Shown here in pieces: positions 46,055-55,343 of a DNA stretch of 64,000 nucleotides. The stretch is from Halomonas litopenaei. GTDB lineage: Bacteria; Pseudomonadota; Gammaproteobacteria; Pseudomonadales; Halomonadaceae. A program made the translations under genes and the position numbers. The notes below the pieces were generated by a model. It saw only the letters and a program-made list of their open reading frames with translations. It was not told the DNA's origin and made no database searches. Numbering within the stretch: the stretch's first letter is position 1; the number at the start of each line of letters is the position of its first letter. The stretch spans positions 124,001-188,000 of the forward strand of contig NZ_PXNS01000007.1 of the NCBI RefSeq assembly GCF_003045775.1. Direction: 5' to 3'.

Positions 46055-47596
46055 CTACAGCCACCCCATGGCCTGCATCGCCTGATTGGCAGGCACCAGC
46101 ACGTAGCGTACGCACACAAACCCCACCAGGCTGAGTGCGAGGGTATAGGGTGCGGCCATCCACACCATGCGGCCGTAGGAAAGGCGAATCAGCGGTGCCA
46201 CCGCCGAGGTCAGCAGAAACAGGAAGGCAGCCTGGCCATTGGGCATCGCCACCGACGGCAGGTTGGTGCCGCAGGCCACCGCCACGGCCAGCAGGTCGAA
46301 CTGCTCGGCGCCGATGCGCGCAGCGCTTAAGGCCGAGTGGATTTCGCTGATGTAGACGGTGCCGACGAAGACGTTGTCCGAGACCATCGACAGCAGACCA
46401 TTGGTCACGTACACCAGGCCCAGCTGCTCACTGCCTTGGCGTGACAGCACCAGCTCGATCACCGGTGCAAACAGATCCTGCTCGATGATCACCGCCACCA
46501 CCGCGAAGAACACCACCAGCAGGGCGGTGAAGGGCAAGGCTTCCTCGAAGGCCTTGCCAAGGGCGTGCTCCTCGGTGACACCGAGAAAGGCGCTTGCCAA
46601 CACAATGACGGCAAGCCCGATCAGCCCCACCGACGCCTCGTGGCGAGCCAGCGCCACCACCAGCCAGACCAGCACCGCCGCTTGCACCCATAACCTGGCC
46701 ACCTCGATCAGCGACTGGCCTGCCCGCTCCTGGCGGTCGTGCTCGACCAGGATGGCGCGTACCTTGGCCGGTAGACGCTGGCCGTAACCGAAGCAGCGCA
46801 GGCTTTCCACCAGCAGGCAGGTGGCAAGGCCTGCCACCAGCACCGGCAGAGTGACAGGCGCCATACGCAGCACAAATTCGCCAAAGCCCCAGCCAGCCTG
46901 CTCGGCGATGATCAGGTTCTGGGGCTCACCGACCATGGTCGTGACACCGCCGAGGGCGGTCCCCATGGCGGCGTGGAGCAGCAGCGAGCGCAGAAAGCGA
47001 CGATAGTCGATCAGGTCCTGGTGGCTGACCTCGGGGAGCCCGCTATCATCGCTGTGGTCATGATCGTCGTGCTGCCCCTTCATCGACGCCACCCGATGAT
47101 AGATGGCGTAGAAACCCACCGTCACGCTGATCACCACCGCGATCACCGTCAAGGCGTCCAGAAAGGCGGAGAGCGCTGCCGTCGTCACGCAGAAACACAG
47201 CGACAGCAGGCGCTTGGACGTGACGCCGATCAGCAGGCGTGTGAACGCCTTGAGCAACAGCTGCTTCATGAAGGTGATGCCCGCCACCATGAACACCAGC
47301 AACAGCAGGACATCCAGGTTGAGCGCCACCTCGTGCATCACACTGTCGGGGCCGGTCATGCCGATGGCCACCGCTTCCAGTGCCAGCAGCCCACCAGGCT
47401 GCAACGGATAGCACTTCAGCGCCATGGTCAGGGTGAAGATGAACTCGACCAGCAACAGCCATCCCGCGACGAATCCCCCAGACCAGGCGTAGACCAGCGG
47501 ATTGATCACAAGGCAGACCAGGATGGCGGTCTTGTACCAGTCCGGCGAGGGACCGATAAAGTTGCGAAAGAAGGCATGGGGCAGTGTCGTCACCAT
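46055..47596 (-). CDS. nhaB: Na+/H+ antiporter NhaB
   Basis: A 513-residue polytopic inner-membrane antiporter that expels Na+ in exchange for protons. It begins with [14 protein letters not shown] and has [79 protein letters not shown] and [14 protein letters not shown] with the key polar residues in helices. These are NhaB hallmarks and the length matches. AAGGAG precedes ATG 47596. It is a single gene, divergent from psiE over about 167 bases. Confidence 0.96.
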   Translation of the reverse strand: MVTTLPHAFFRNFIGPSPDWYKTAILVCLVINPLVYAWSGGFVAGWLLLVEFIFTLTMALKCYPLQPGGLLALEAVAIGMTGPDSVMHEVALNLDVLLLLVFMVAGITFMKQLLLKAFTRLLIGVTSKRLLSLCFCVTTAALSAFLDALTVIAVVISVTVGFYAIYHRVASMKGQHDDHDHSDDSGLPEVSHQDLIDYRRFLRSLLLHAAMGTALGGVTTMVGEPQNLIIAEQAGWGFGEFVLRMAPVTLPVLVAGLATCLLVESLRCFGYGQRLPAKVRAILVEHDRQERAGQSLIEVARLWVQAAVLVWLVVALARHEASVGLIGLAVIVLASAFLGVTEEHALGKAFEEALPFTALLVVFFAVVAVIIEQDLFAPVIELVLSRQGSEQLGLVYVTNGLLSMVSDNVFVGTVYISEIHSALSAARIGAEQFDLLAVAVACGTNLPSVAMPNGQAAFLFLLTSAVAPLIRLSYGRMVWMAAPYTLALSLVGFVCVRYVLVPANQAMQAMGWL

Positions 47597-47763
47597 CGAC
47601 CGGCTCCTTGTCGATACGGCGGCGTTTCAGTATGCCGGTGAAAAGCGGCGCAATCCGCGTGACTGCGTCAACAAACCGCCCTGAACCAACGGAGTATCGG
47701 CTTGTCACGCCTACCACACCGGGCTAGCGTGAAAGACGCCACCACACCGATGAGGAATCGCCT

Positions 47764-48237
47764 GTGAAATGGGCTCGCACCAGCCGTGACAAGATGCACC
47801 ATCACGCCGATACCATCGGCAACCTGCTCGTGGAAGGCTTTCACTACCTGGGACTCTTCGTCATCGGCGGGATGATCGCCTGGGCCTCGGTGGTCGCCTT
47901 CCTCGACATGCTGACCAGTGGCCACGCCAGCGTCGACGACATCCTGCTGCTGTTCATCTATCTTGAGCTGGGCGCCATGGTGGGCATCTACTTCAAGACC
48001 AATCACCTGCCGATTCGCTTCCTGTTGTACGTCGCCATCACCGCCCTGACCCGCTACCTGATCGGTGACATTTCCCACCACCCCAAGCCCGACGCCGGTC
48101 TCTTGTACCTGTGCGGCGGCATCTTCCTGCTGGCCCTGTCCGTGCTGGCGGTGCGCTTCGCCTCCTACAAGTACCCCTCCAGCAAGCCCATCGACGCCCT
48201 CGGCAAGGTGGTCAACAAGACCAACAGCGATCTGTAG
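47764..48237 (+). CDS. psiE: PsiE-family phosphate-starvation-inducible membrane protein
   Basis: A 157-residue protein with four hydrophobic helices (about 29-48, 57-75, 86-103 and 114-131). The stretch LVEGFHYLGLFVIGGMIAWASVV, LELGAMVGIYFKTNHLPIRFLLYVAITALTRYLIGD matches PsiE. In E. coli psiE is induced by phosphate limitation, and its biochemical role is unknown. The GTG start at 47764 follows GAGGA at eight bases. No Pho box was recognised upstream. A hairpin follows the gene at 48319-48364. Confidence 0.88.
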   Translation: MKWARTSRDKMHHHADTIGNLLVEGFHYLGLFVIGGMIAWASVVAFLDMLTSGHASVDDILLLFIYLELGAMVGIYFKTNHLPIRFLLYVAITALTRYLIGDISHHPKPDAGLLYLCGGIFLLALSVLAVRFASYKYPSSKPIDALGKVVNKTNSDL

Positions 48238-48318
48238 GGCGCCCGGGACCAGCGCCCCTGCCCTCGCCCACGTTCACGCCCACGTTCACGTTCAGGTTCA
48301 CAACTACAGCGACGACAA

Positions 48319-48364
48319 CAGCCCCCGCCAGCCAGCATCGAAAGATACCGGTTGGCGGGGGCTG
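48319..48364 (+). terminator. Hairpin after psiE, possible terminator
   Basis: CAGCCCCCGCCA (48319-48330) and TGGCGGGGGCTG (48353-48364) are perfect inverted repeats with a 22-base loop, followed by GGTGTTT. The T run is short, so termination is uncertain. Short CACGTT-type repeats lie just upstream (about 48268-48300). Confidence 0.55.
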
Positions 48365-48406
48365 GGTGTTTACGCGAAGGCTGAAGACCGGAACCAGGTT
48401 CCCGTC

Positions 48407-48439
48407 AGGACTCTATCAGGACTCTATCAGGACTTGTCG
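48407..48439. repeat. 11-bp tandem repeat over the stop of the glycine-zipper gene
   Basis: Two exact copies of AGGACTCTATC (48407-48417 and 48418-48428) are followed by a third degenerate copy (AGGACTTGTCG). The stop codon of the minus-strand gene lies in copies two and three. Confidence 0.85.
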
Positions 48440-48987
48440 GGGGCACCCCGGACCACGTCCCACTGGGGCTGACCCTGCTCGATCAGCACACGCTCGCCGT
48501 CGGGGGCCTGCTCCAGACGCGCCACCTGACGCACGCCGTCATACTCCCAGGCCACGTCGTAGCCCAGGGTCTTTTCACGGGTGTCGTTGACGGTGTGGCA
48601 CCGCTGTTCGGTGGTGGTATAGGTCTGGCCGGCCTCGACCCGACGCTGCACTTCGCGTCCGGCGAAGCCACCGCCGATGGCACCGGCCACGGTGGCGATC
48701 TTGCGGCCGCTGCCACCGCCAATCTGGTTGCCCACCAGGCCACCGACCACCGCACCGGCAGCGCTGCCCAGAATACTGTGCGGGTCCCGGGTCGGCGCCT
48801 GGCGTGTCACCTGAACGTTCTCGCAGACCTCTCGCGGCGTGGAGACGGTCTCGGTGACCGGCGTGACGGCGGTAATATCGGCGAACTGCGGCCCCTGGGG
48901 CGCCTGCTGCACCTGCCAGGCGCCAAATGCCAGGCCACCAAGGCCAAAGACCGCGAGGGTGGAACCGACGATGATCGACTTGCTCAT
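48427..48987 (-). CDS. Glycine-zipper 2TM-domain envelope protein
   Basis: A 186-residue protein with an N-terminal membrane anchor or signal (IIVGSTLAVFGLGGLAFGAW). A glycine zipper follows: ILGSAAGAVVGGLVGNQIGGGSGRKIATVAGAIGGGFAGREVQRR, about 72-116, with GxxxG spacing and two membrane-like segments. Such domains occur in outer-membrane or periplasmic proteins (17-kDa antigen/SlyB type). Two cysteines (C55 and C129) may form a disulfide, but there is no lipobox. AAGGAG precedes ATG 48987. Single gene, possibly a stress-related envelope protein; role not known. Confidence 0.85.
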   Translation of the reverse strand: MSKSIIVGSTLAVFGLGGLAFGAWQVQQAPQGPQFADITAVTPVTETVSTPREVCENVQVTRQAPTRDPHSILGSAAGAVVGGLVGNQIGGGSGRKIATVAGAIGGGFAGREVQRRVEAGQTYTTTEQRCHTVNDTREKTLGYDVAWEYDGVRQVARLEQAPDGERVLIEQGQPQWDVVRGAPDKS

Positions 48988-49361
48988 GCTGTTCTCCTTG
49001 CTCCGCCAGGGCGCTCGCTTAGCGTGCGAGAGGCGCCACGGCAGATGTCTTGGCGATGTGATGACACTATCCTAGCCGTTATCGAACAGCGTTCGAAGAA
49101 CCATGGAGCCACTTGCAAGTTGTTTGTGAGGCTGTCGCAACTCACCGACAAAGGTGCCCCCAATCGGCGACGATGGGCGCTGCTGCCCTCGCCTCTTATG
49201 CCATTGGCACACCCCTGCCCACACATCACAACGCCTCGCTGCCGGAGGCAGCGAGGCGTTGGGCGAGACGCGACAATGGGGCTCACAAGCCGGGAGCGCG
49301 GGCCACGAAGCATCCCGCTGCCATTGGCTTGCCCGCACTTGTCTGTGACACCGACCAGCGG
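48988..49361. other. Intergenic region between the glycine-zipper gene and puuB
   Basis: No gene was found in this 374-base stretch. It holds the upstream region of the glycine-zipper gene and one strong hairpin at 49230-49260. Confidence 0.55.
49230..49260 (-). terminator. Strong hairpin downstream of puuB, possible terminator
   Basis: AACGCCTCGCTGCC (49230-49243) and GGCAGCGAGGCGTT (49247-49260) are perfect 14-base inverted repeats with a three-base loop. It lies about 100 bases past the puuB stop. No long T tract follows on either strand. Confidence 0.5.
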
Positions 49362-50684
49362 CTAGATACCCAGCTTGTCCCGGGTCTGGTAGTACCAGGC
49401 GCCGATGGCGGACAGCGGCACCCTGAGCATGCGGCCGCCAGGGAACGGCAGGTGCGGCAGGCCGGCGAAGGCATCGAAGCGCTCGTCACGGCCTGTCATC
49501 ACCTCGCTGATCAGGCGACCGGCCAGGTGGGTGCAGGTCACGCCGTGGCCGGAGTAGCCCTGGGCGTAGTAGACGTTGTCATTGATCACCCCGAACTGGG
49601 GCAGTCGGTTGAGGGTCATCAGGAAGGTCCCGCTCCAGGCGTAGTCCACCTTGACCGTCTTGAGCATCGGGAAGGTCTTTTCCATCTTGGGACGAATGAC
49701 CGCCTCGATGTCCTGGGGGTCCTCGCCGCCGTAGTTGACTCCCCCGCCGTAGATCAGGCGGTTGTCGCGGGTCAGGCGGAAATAGTCGAGCAGATAGTTG
49801 CAGTCTTCCACCGCCATGTTGTTGGGCAGAAGCTCCCGGGCCAGATCCTCGCCGAGCGGCTCGGTGGTGATGATCTGGGTACCGCAGGGCATCGACTTGG
49901 CCTCGAGCTCCGGCATCACGCCGCTCATGTAGGCGTTACCCGCCATCACCACACGCTCGGCGCGAACGCTGCCGTTGCGGCTCTTCAGTACCACCGGCTG
50001 GCCGTGTACCAGCGACTCCACCGGGCTCTGCTCGAAGATCACACCGCCCAGGGATTCCAGCGCCGCCGCCTGGCCCAGCACCAGGTTGAGCGGATGCAGG
50101 TGACCGCCGGAGTGGTCCACCAGGGCGCCGGTGTAGCGATCGCTGCCCACCTCGCGGCGACAGGCGTCGCCTTCCAACAGCTCCAGCCCGTCGTGGCCGT
50201 AGCGCTGCCACAGCGCCTGATGCTCGCGCAGCCCCTTGAGCTGGCGCTCGTTGCAGGCGGCGAACAGGTTGCCTTCACGCAGGTCGCACTGGATGTCGTA
50301 GCGGGCGATGCGCTCACGGATGATGCGATTGCCCTCGAAGGCCATGTCGCCGAGGGCACGCGCGGTGTCGGCGCCGTACTTGTCCTCGATCACGTCCATG
50401 TCGCGGCTGTAGCTGTTGACGATCTGACCGCCGTTGCGGCCCGAGGCGCCGTAACCGACCCTGGCCGCCTCCAGTACCACCACCTTGAGCCCCTGCTCCG
50501 CCAGATGGAGCGCGGCGGAGATGCCGGTGAAGCCGGCCCCGACCACGCAGACATCACAGCTTACCTCTCCCTCGAGGGCCGGGCGCTGGGGTGAGGCATT
50601 GGCCGAGGCGGCATACCAGGACGCGGCATGCTGGACCTCGGTGGCCCCTCCACGGGGATCGGTAGCGGTGGAACGGCTGGACAT
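49362..50684 (-). CDS. puuB: Gamma-glutamylputrescine oxidase PuuB-like (first copy)
   Basis: A 440-residue FAD-dependent amine oxidase of the DAO family. The dinucleotide-binding motif VCVVGAGFTGISAALHLAEQGLKVVVLEA is at about 45-73, GYGASGRNGGQI follows, and the C-terminal YAQGYSGHGVTCTHLAGRLISE closes the FAD site. PuuB oxidises gamma-glutamylputrescine to the aldehyde, with H2O2 as by-product. GGGAG precedes ATG 50684. It lies about 300 bases downstream of puuA2 on the same strand, with a candidate operator 18 bases before its start, so it may have its own promoter. A paralogue is at 56530-57819. Confidence 0.88.
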   Translation of the reverse strand: MSSRSTATDPRGGATEVQHAASWYAASANASPQRPALEGEVSCDVCVVGAGFTGISAALHLAEQGLKVVVLEAARVGYGASGRNGGQIVNSYSRDMDVIEDKYGADTARALGDMAFEGNRIIRERIARYDIQCDLREGNLFAACNERQLKGLREHQALWQRYGHDGLELLEGDACRREVGSDRYTGALVDHSGGHLHPLNLVLGQAAALESLGGVIFEQSPVESLVHGQPVVLKSRNGSVRAERVVMAGNAYMSGVMPELEAKSMPCGTQIITTEPLGEDLARELLPNNMAVEDCNYLLDYFRLTRDNRLIYGGGVNYGGEDPQDIEAVIRPKMEKTFPMLKTVKVDYAWSGTFLMTLNRLPQFGVINDNVYYAQGYSGHGVTCTHLAGRLISEVMTGRDERFDAFAGLPHLPFPGGRMLRVPLSAIGAWYYQTRDKLGI

Positions 50685-50701
50685 GACGGACTCCCAAAGT
50701 G

Positions 50702-50720
50702 GTTATTTTATTCAACACTA
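50702..50720 (-). promoter_or_regulatory. Degenerate PuuR-type operator before puuB
   Basis: Read toward puuB, TGTTGAATAAA-ATAAC aligns with TGTTGAGTAAACCATAAC of the spuC site, with a two-base deletion. It lies 18 bases before the puuB ATG, a place similar to the two better sites. No good -35 was seen at the expected distance. Confidence 0.45.
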
Positions 50721-50809
50721 GATCGCATTCTACGCGGCGAAAGGAGACATCTTCAAGATAAAGACATGGAATAATCACCACCACGCACCGACGCCATAGC
50801 CCCACAACG

Positions 50810-50840
50810 CAGCGAGCCAGGCACCTGGCCTGGCTCGCTG
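50810..50840 (-). terminator. Hairpin downstream of puuA2
   Basis: CAGCGAGCCAGG (50810-50821) pairs with CCTGGCTCGCTG (50829-50840). It lies between the 19-bp repeat array and puuB; no T tract follows, so function is uncertain. Confidence 0.45.
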
Positions 50841-50852
50841 ATGGTGCATCAT

Positions 50853-50953
50853 GCCACCGTCTCGGGCTTGCGCCACCGTCTCGGGATCGCGCCACCTTCT
50901 CAGGCCTACGCCACTCTCTGAGCTTCGCGCCACCTTCTCAGGCTTGCGCCACC
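50853..50953. repeat. Five tandem 19-bp repeats
   Basis: Five direct 19-base units starting at 50853, 50872, 50891, 50910 and 50929, consensus GCCACCTTCTCAGGCTTGC, followed by a partial GCCACC. Unit 4 is the most divergent. The array begins 25 bases downstream of the puuA2 stop (minus strand) in non-coding DNA. Confidence 0.95.
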
Positions 50954-50978
50954 CCGGGACGTCCTCCAAAGCGGCGGC

Positions 50979-52346
50979 TCACACCCGCAACAGCAGGTGC
51001 TCACGCTCCCAGGACGAAATCACCTGAAAGTACTCACGGTGCTCGGCCCGCTTTACCGCCAGGTAGCTGTTGGTAAAGCGCTCGCCGAGGATACCCGCCA
51101 GGGCGTCACACTCGTGCAGCAGGTCCAGCGCCGGTCCGATATCGTCGGGCAGCTTGTTGCCGCCGGACCAGGCCGAGCCGACCATGGGCGGGCGGGGCTC
51201 CACCTGGCCGAGCATGCCGAGGTAGCCACAGGCGAGTGACGCCGCCATGACCAGGTAGGGATTGGCGTCGGCACCGGCCAGTCGGTTCTCGACCCGGGTG
51301 GCCTCGGGCCCGGAGACCGGCACGCGCAGGCCCACGGTACGGTTGTCCATGCCCCACTCGACGTTGATCGGCGCCGAGCCCGAGGTCTCGGTACGCAGCA
51401 GCCGCCGGTAGGAGTTGACGTTGGGGGCCAGCAGCGGCATCGCCGAGGGCAGGTAGCGCTGCAGGCCGCCGATGAAGTGGTGGAACAGACGGCTGGGCTG
51501 GCCATCCTCGCCGGCAAACAGATTTCGTCCGCTGGCCGGGTCGATCAGGCTCTGGTGAATGTGCATCGAGCTGCCCGGCTCGTTGGCCATGGGTTTGGCC
51601 ATGAAGGTGCCGTACATGCCGTGGCGCAACGCGGTCTCGCGCAGCACCCGCTTGAACAGCACCACCTGGTCGGCCAGCGCCAGCGGATCACCGTGCTGGA
51701 AGTTGACCTCCATCTGCCCGGCGCCCTCTTCGTGGATCAGGGTATCCAGATCCAGATTCATCGCCTCGCAGTAGTCGTACATCTCCTCGAACAGCGGATC
51801 GAACTCGTTGACCGCATCGATGGAGAAACTCTGGCGACTGCTTTCCTGGCGACCAGTGCGCCCCACCGGCGGCTCCAGCGGGTAGTCGGAGTCGGTGTTG
51901 GTCTTGACCAGGAAGAACTCCACCTCCGGTGCCACCACCGGAACCCAGCCACGTGCCTGGTACAGCTCCAGCACCCGCTTGAGCACATAGCGCGGCGCCA
52001 GCTCCACCGGCTCGCCGCTCAGATAGTGGCAGTCGTGGATGATCTGGGCGGTGGGGTCGTCGGCCCAGGGCACCAGGAAGACGGCGTTGGGGTCAGGCAC
52101 CAGCTCCATGTCCCGCTCGGCAGGATTCCAGAAGCGGATGTCGTCATCGTCGGGATAGCCCCCGGTGACGGTCTGGATAAAGATGGAGTCCGGCAGGCGC
52201 GGTCGTCCGCCGTTGAGGTACTTGCCCGCGGGCATGATCTTGCCCTTGAGGATGCCGGTAAGGTCGGTGACCAGGCACTCGACCTCGGTGATGCCGTACT
52301 GCTTGAACCAGTCGCTGAGCGCTGGGCTTTCCTGGCGGTTACTCAT
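50979..52346 (-). CDS. Gamma-glutamylpolyamine synthetase (second PuuA-like glutamine synthetase)
   Basis: A 455-residue glutamine-synthetase-family ligase of the gamma-glutamylpolyamine type. It shows ECLVTDLTGILKGKIMPAGKYL, VVAPEVEFFLVKTN, EEGAGQMEVNFQHGDPL, EPGSSMHIHQSLID and GLRVPVSGPEATRVENRLAGADANPYLVMAASLACGYLGM in the ATP, metal and glutamate sites. It is related to, but clearly distinct from, the puuA at 34809, so the two may prefer different polyamines. It follows the potF-like gene by about 110 bases and is the next step after uptake. GGAA is the only ribosome-binding match before ATG 52346. Confidence 0.88.
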   Translation of the reverse strand: MSNRQESPALSDWFKQYGITEVECLVTDLTGILKGKIMPAGKYLNGGRPRLPDSIFIQTVTGGYPDDDDIRFWNPAERDMELVPDPNAVFLVPWADDPTAQIIHDCHYLSGEPVELAPRYVLKRVLELYQARGWVPVVAPEVEFFLVKTNTDSDYPLEPPVGRTGRQESSRQSFSIDAVNEFDPLFEEMYDYCEAMNLDLDTLIHEEGAGQMEVNFQHGDPLALADQVVLFKRVLRETALRHGMYGTFMAKPMANEPGSSMHIHQSLIDPASGRNLFAGEDGQPSRLFHHFIGGLQRYLPSAMPLLAPNVNSYRRLLRTETSGSAPINVEWGMDNRTVGLRVPVSGPEATRVENRLAGADANPYLVMAASLACGYLGMLGQVEPRPPMVGSAWSGGNKLPDDIGPALDLLHECDALAGILGERFTNSYLAVKRAEHREYFQVISSWEREHLLLRV

Positions 52347-52457
52347 GAGAGTGTTCCGTTACGTGAGTGTCTCACTCGGTGGCCGAGCCCCGACGTCGCC
52401 GGGGCTCTTTCCTTGCAGGGCGGCCCGGGGCTCATCAACGCCCCTGGGCCAATCCCT

Positions 52458-53525
52458 TCACCGAGCCTTTACCTCTGACCACAGTTGCTGAAAGGTCTGC
52501 AGTTGCTGACCGGACAGGCTGGGGGTGAAGACAAGCCGCGCCATGTCCTCTTCGCTGGGCTGGGTCGGCGGCTGGGTCAGCACCTCGTCGAGATGCGGAC
52601 GCGCCGCCTCGTTGGGGCTGGCGTAGTAGTTGTAGTTCGACAGCTGGGCACCGATCTCGGCGTCCAGGATGAAGTCGATGAACTTGTGCGCGAGCTCCGG
52701 GTTGGGTGCCTCGGAGGGGATGACCATGGAGTCGACCCACATCTCGGCGCCTTCGTCGGGAATCACGAAGTCCAGATGTTCGAAGGTCTCCGGGTCCTCA
52801 TCCTTGAAGTACAGGTAGTCGCCGTTGAAGGACATGCCCACGTGGGTGACGCCCCGGGCCAGCTGCTGCAGGGTCGGTGTGCCGTCGGTGAAGCCCGAGA
52901 AGTTGTCGCGATTCTTGGTCTCGATCAGCAGTCTAGCGGCATTCTTCAGGTCATCCAGGCCGCTGCAGTCGAAGCTCGCGCCCAGGTAGGCGCAGGCGCT
53001 GCCGGTGGCGACCTGGCCGTCCTGGATCATCGAGAACGGATAGTCGCCGTTGACCTCGGGGTCGAACAGCAGCGACCAGCTCTTGGGCGCATCGGGGAAG
53101 GTCTCGGTGTTGTAGACAAGGCCCGTGGTGCCCCACTGGTAGGCGGCGGAGTACTCGGCACCGGGATCGAAGCTCGGATCCTTGAACTGCGCCATCAGGT
53201 TGTCGAAGTTCGGAATCTGCGAGCGGTCGAGCTTCTGGATCAGGCCGGTCTCGATCATCCGCGGAATGTAGTAGTTCGACGGCACCACGATGTCGTACTG
53301 GGAGGTGCCACCGGCATTGAGCTTGGCGATCATCTCCGGGTTCGAGTTGAAGTAGTTGGTCACCACCTCGACGTCATACTTTTCCTCGAAGGCCTCGATG
53401 ATCTCGGGGTCCATGTACTCGGTCCAGTTGAACAGGTACAGCTTGCCCTCTTCAGCCTGGGCGACGCCTGCGAGCATGGCGGCGGCCACGGCGAGGCCCA
53501 GGGCGCTGCGAGTCTTGTTGAGCAT
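52458..53525 (-). CDS. potF: Polyamine ABC transporter periplasmic binding protein (PotF/SpuD-like)
   Basis: A 355-residue exported receptor. Signal peptide MLNKTRSALGLAVAAAMLAGVAQA is followed by EEGKLYLFNWTEYMDPEIIEAFEEKYDVEVV, typical of PotD/PotF. SQYDIVVPSNYYIPRMIETGLIQKLD and YQWGTTGLVYN carry ligand-site residues (Trp and Asp), and the C-terminus fits spermidine/putrescine binding proteins. ATG 53525 follows GGAGAAAG; the frame is open for 34 codons upstream without signal character. It is the last transporter gene of the operon potG-potH-potI-potF. Confidence 0.93.
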   Translation of the reverse strand: MLNKTRSALGLAVAAAMLAGVAQAEEGKLYLFNWTEYMDPEIIEAFEEKYDVEVVTNYFNSNPEMIAKLNAGGTSQYDIVVPSNYYIPRMIETGLIQKLDRSQIPNFDNLMAQFKDPSFDPGAEYSAAYQWGTTGLVYNTETFPDAPKSWSLLFDPEVNGDYPFSMIQDGQVATGSACAYLGASFDCSGLDDLKNAARLLIETKNRDNFSGFTDGTPTLQQLARGVTHVGMSFNGDYLYFKDEDPETFEHLDFVIPDEGAEMWVDSMVIPSEAPNPELAHKFIDFILDAEIGAQLSNYNYYASPNEAARPHLDEVLTQPPTQPSEEDMARLVFTPSLSGQQLQTFQQLWSEVKAR

Positions 53526-53623
53526 CGTTGCTTTCTCCTTGTATTGCTTGGTCTTGTCTGGGTACGTCAGGTGTTGATCGATCTGTTCCGAGATCGCCTC
53601 TGTGTCCGCCGATGGCACAGGCG

Positions 53624-54418
53624 TCATGCCTTGCGCCGATTGACGACGAGGCTTGCCAGGGCGGCCAGCGCCACCGCCGCGATCATCAGTGTGGCGATGG
53701 CGTTGATCTCCGGTGACACCCCCTTCTTGATCGCGCCCCAGATATAGATCGGCAGGGTCGCGCTCTCCGGGCCGGAGGTGAAGAAGCTGATGACGAAGTC
53801 ATCCACCGACAGGGTAAAGGAGAGGAAGAAGGCCGATATCAACGCCGGCTTGATGGTCGGCAGCATGAAGTGCACCACTCGCTTAAAGGGCGAGGCATAG
53901 AGGTCCTTGGCCGCCTCGAACAGGGACGGATCCAGACCCACGAAGCGCGAGTAGACGATCAGCGCGACGAACGGAATCTGGAAGGTGACGTGGGCGATGA
54001 TCATGGTGCCCAGCCCCGGCCCCAGGAGCCCGGTCAGCTCATTCACCTTGACGAAGAAGGCCATCTCCGAGATACCGAAAACGATATCCGGCAGCACGAT
54101 GGGCAGATAGATCAGCACGATCAGCCAGCCCAGCTTGCGGTGACGGTGGCGATACATGCCATAACCGATCAAGCAGCCGATCACCAGGGCGATCAGCGAG
54201 GACGTCAGCGCCAGCACCAGGGTGTTGCCGAAGGCGCTCATGATCTGGTCATTGGCGAACAGCTGGTGGTACCAGCGCAGCGACAGTCCGGTCATGCTGG
54301 CCGCGCTGTTGGCGGCGTTGAAGGAGAACAGCACCACCACCGCCAGCGGCAGGTAAAGAAACACCAGGGTCAGCCACCAGAAGGCACTCAGACCTCGCTT
54401 GAGTGTGCGCTTTCTCAT
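53624..54418 (-). CDS. potI: Polyamine ABC transporter permease (PotI/PotC-like)
   Basis: A 264-residue inner-membrane permease with six helices. It has the ABC permease EAA loop (EAAKDLYASPFKRVVHFMLPTIKPALISAFFLSFTLSVDDFVISFFTSGP) that touches the ATPase. The N-terminal LVFLYLPLAVVVLFSFN matches PotC/PotI. Its start overlaps the stop of potH by four bases, so the two subunits are made together. Transports putrescine or spermidine with PotF and PotG. Confidence 0.94.
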   Translation of the reverse strand: MRKRTLKRGLSAFWWLTLVFLYLPLAVVVLFSFNAANSAASMTGLSLRWYHQLFANDQIMSAFGNTLVLALTSSLIALVIGCLIGYGMYRHRHRKLGWLIVLIYLPIVLPDIVFGISEMAFFVKVNELTGLLGPGLGTMIIAHVTFQIPFVALIVYSRFVGLDPSLFEAAKDLYASPFKRVVHFMLPTIKPALISAFFLSFTLSVDDFVISFFTSGPESATLPIYIWGAIKKGVSPEINAIATLMIAAVALAALASLVVNRRKA

Positions 54419-55332
54419 ATCACCACCTCCTCACCGCCGCCGAGTCGCTTGCCGATCCGGCGCATGGCATAGAGTCCGGCGAAGGTCGCCAGCAGCATCA
54501 GGATGGCGCCGGCGGCGCCCAGCGGCCAGTTCGACCCACCGGAGAACTGGTTGGCCACCAGATTGCCGAGCATCAACGCCTTGCCGCCGCCCAGCAGTTC
54601 CGGAATCACGTACATGCCGAAGGCCGGAATCGCCACCAGCACGATCCCGGCGAGCAGCCCCGGCAAGGTCTGGGGAAAGACCGCGTGCCAGAACGCCTTC
54701 ACCGGGGTGGCGTAGAGGTCCTGGGCGGCCTCCACCTGGGCGGTGTCGAGCTTCTCGAAGGCGGCGTACAGCGGCAGCACCATGAACGGCAGGAAGTTGT
54801 AGACCAGCCCCAGGGTCACCGCGAAGTTGGACGGATACAGCCCCATGTTGGGGGCGATCAATCCCAGCGACTCGGCGACGCTGGAAAGCGGCGTCCCCGG
54901 CGCCAGCAGGTTCATCCAGCCGAAGGTGCGGATGACCTGATTGGTCCAGGACGGCACCACCACCAGCAGCAGCATGATCGGCCGCCATTTCGCCCGGCAG
55001 GTGGTGATGTAGTAGGCGATCGGATAGGCCACGATAACGACCAGGCCGGTCGCCACCAGGGTCTGCCACAGCGACCTCAACAGGGTGTAGAGGTTGCCCG
55101 GGCTCCAGCCCAGAAAACCGAAGCCGGCAAGCTGCTTGAACGAATCGAGCGACAGCGGCATCTGCGGCAGGCCATAGGGCCCGTTGGTCATGAAGGCCAC
55201 GCCCATCAGGTAGGCGCTGGGCAGCACCAGAAAGACGATGATCCAGGCCGCGCCGGGTGTCACGGTAAAGAGAAGATGGCGCGCTTCTCTGACCATGCCC
55301 TGGCTGCGTCCGAGGACAGCGGTATCGGTCAT
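54415..55332 (-). CDS. potH: Polyamine ABC transporter permease (PotH/PotB-like)
   Basis: A 305-residue permease with six helices. The EAA loop is EAAQDLYATPVKAFWHAVFPQTLPGLLAGIVLVAIPAFGMYVIPELLGGG, characteristic of PotB/PotH. Earlier stretches RLLLVVVPSWTNQVIRTFGWMNLLAP-like sequence and YNFLPFMVLPLYAAFEKLD are also conserved. It lies 11 bases after potG and overlaps potI, so it is firmly within one operon. Confidence 0.94.
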   Translation of the reverse strand: MTDTAVLGRSQGMVREARHLLFTVTPGAAWIIVFLVLPSAYLMGVAFMTNGPYGLPQMPLSLDSFKQLAGFGFLGWSPGNLYTLLRSLWQTLVATGLVVIVAYPIAYYITTCRAKWRPIMLLLVVVPSWTNQVIRTFGWMNLLAPGTPLSSVAESLGLIAPNMGLYPSNFAVTLGLVYNFLPFMVLPLYAAFEKLDTAQVEAAQDLYATPVKAFWHAVFPQTLPGLLAGIVLVAIPAFGMYVIPELLGGGKALMLGNLVANQFSGGSNWPLGAAGAILMLLATFAGLYAMRRIGKRLGGGEEVVI

Positions 55333-55343
55333 GACATGCCCCC

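Noticed and set aside
50853..50953. CRISPR array
   Set aside because: The units are contiguous 19-mers without spacers and no cas genes are present.
50775..50969. Open frame across the 19-bp repeats
   Set aside because: The repeat length is not a multiple of three and the translation is not protein-like.
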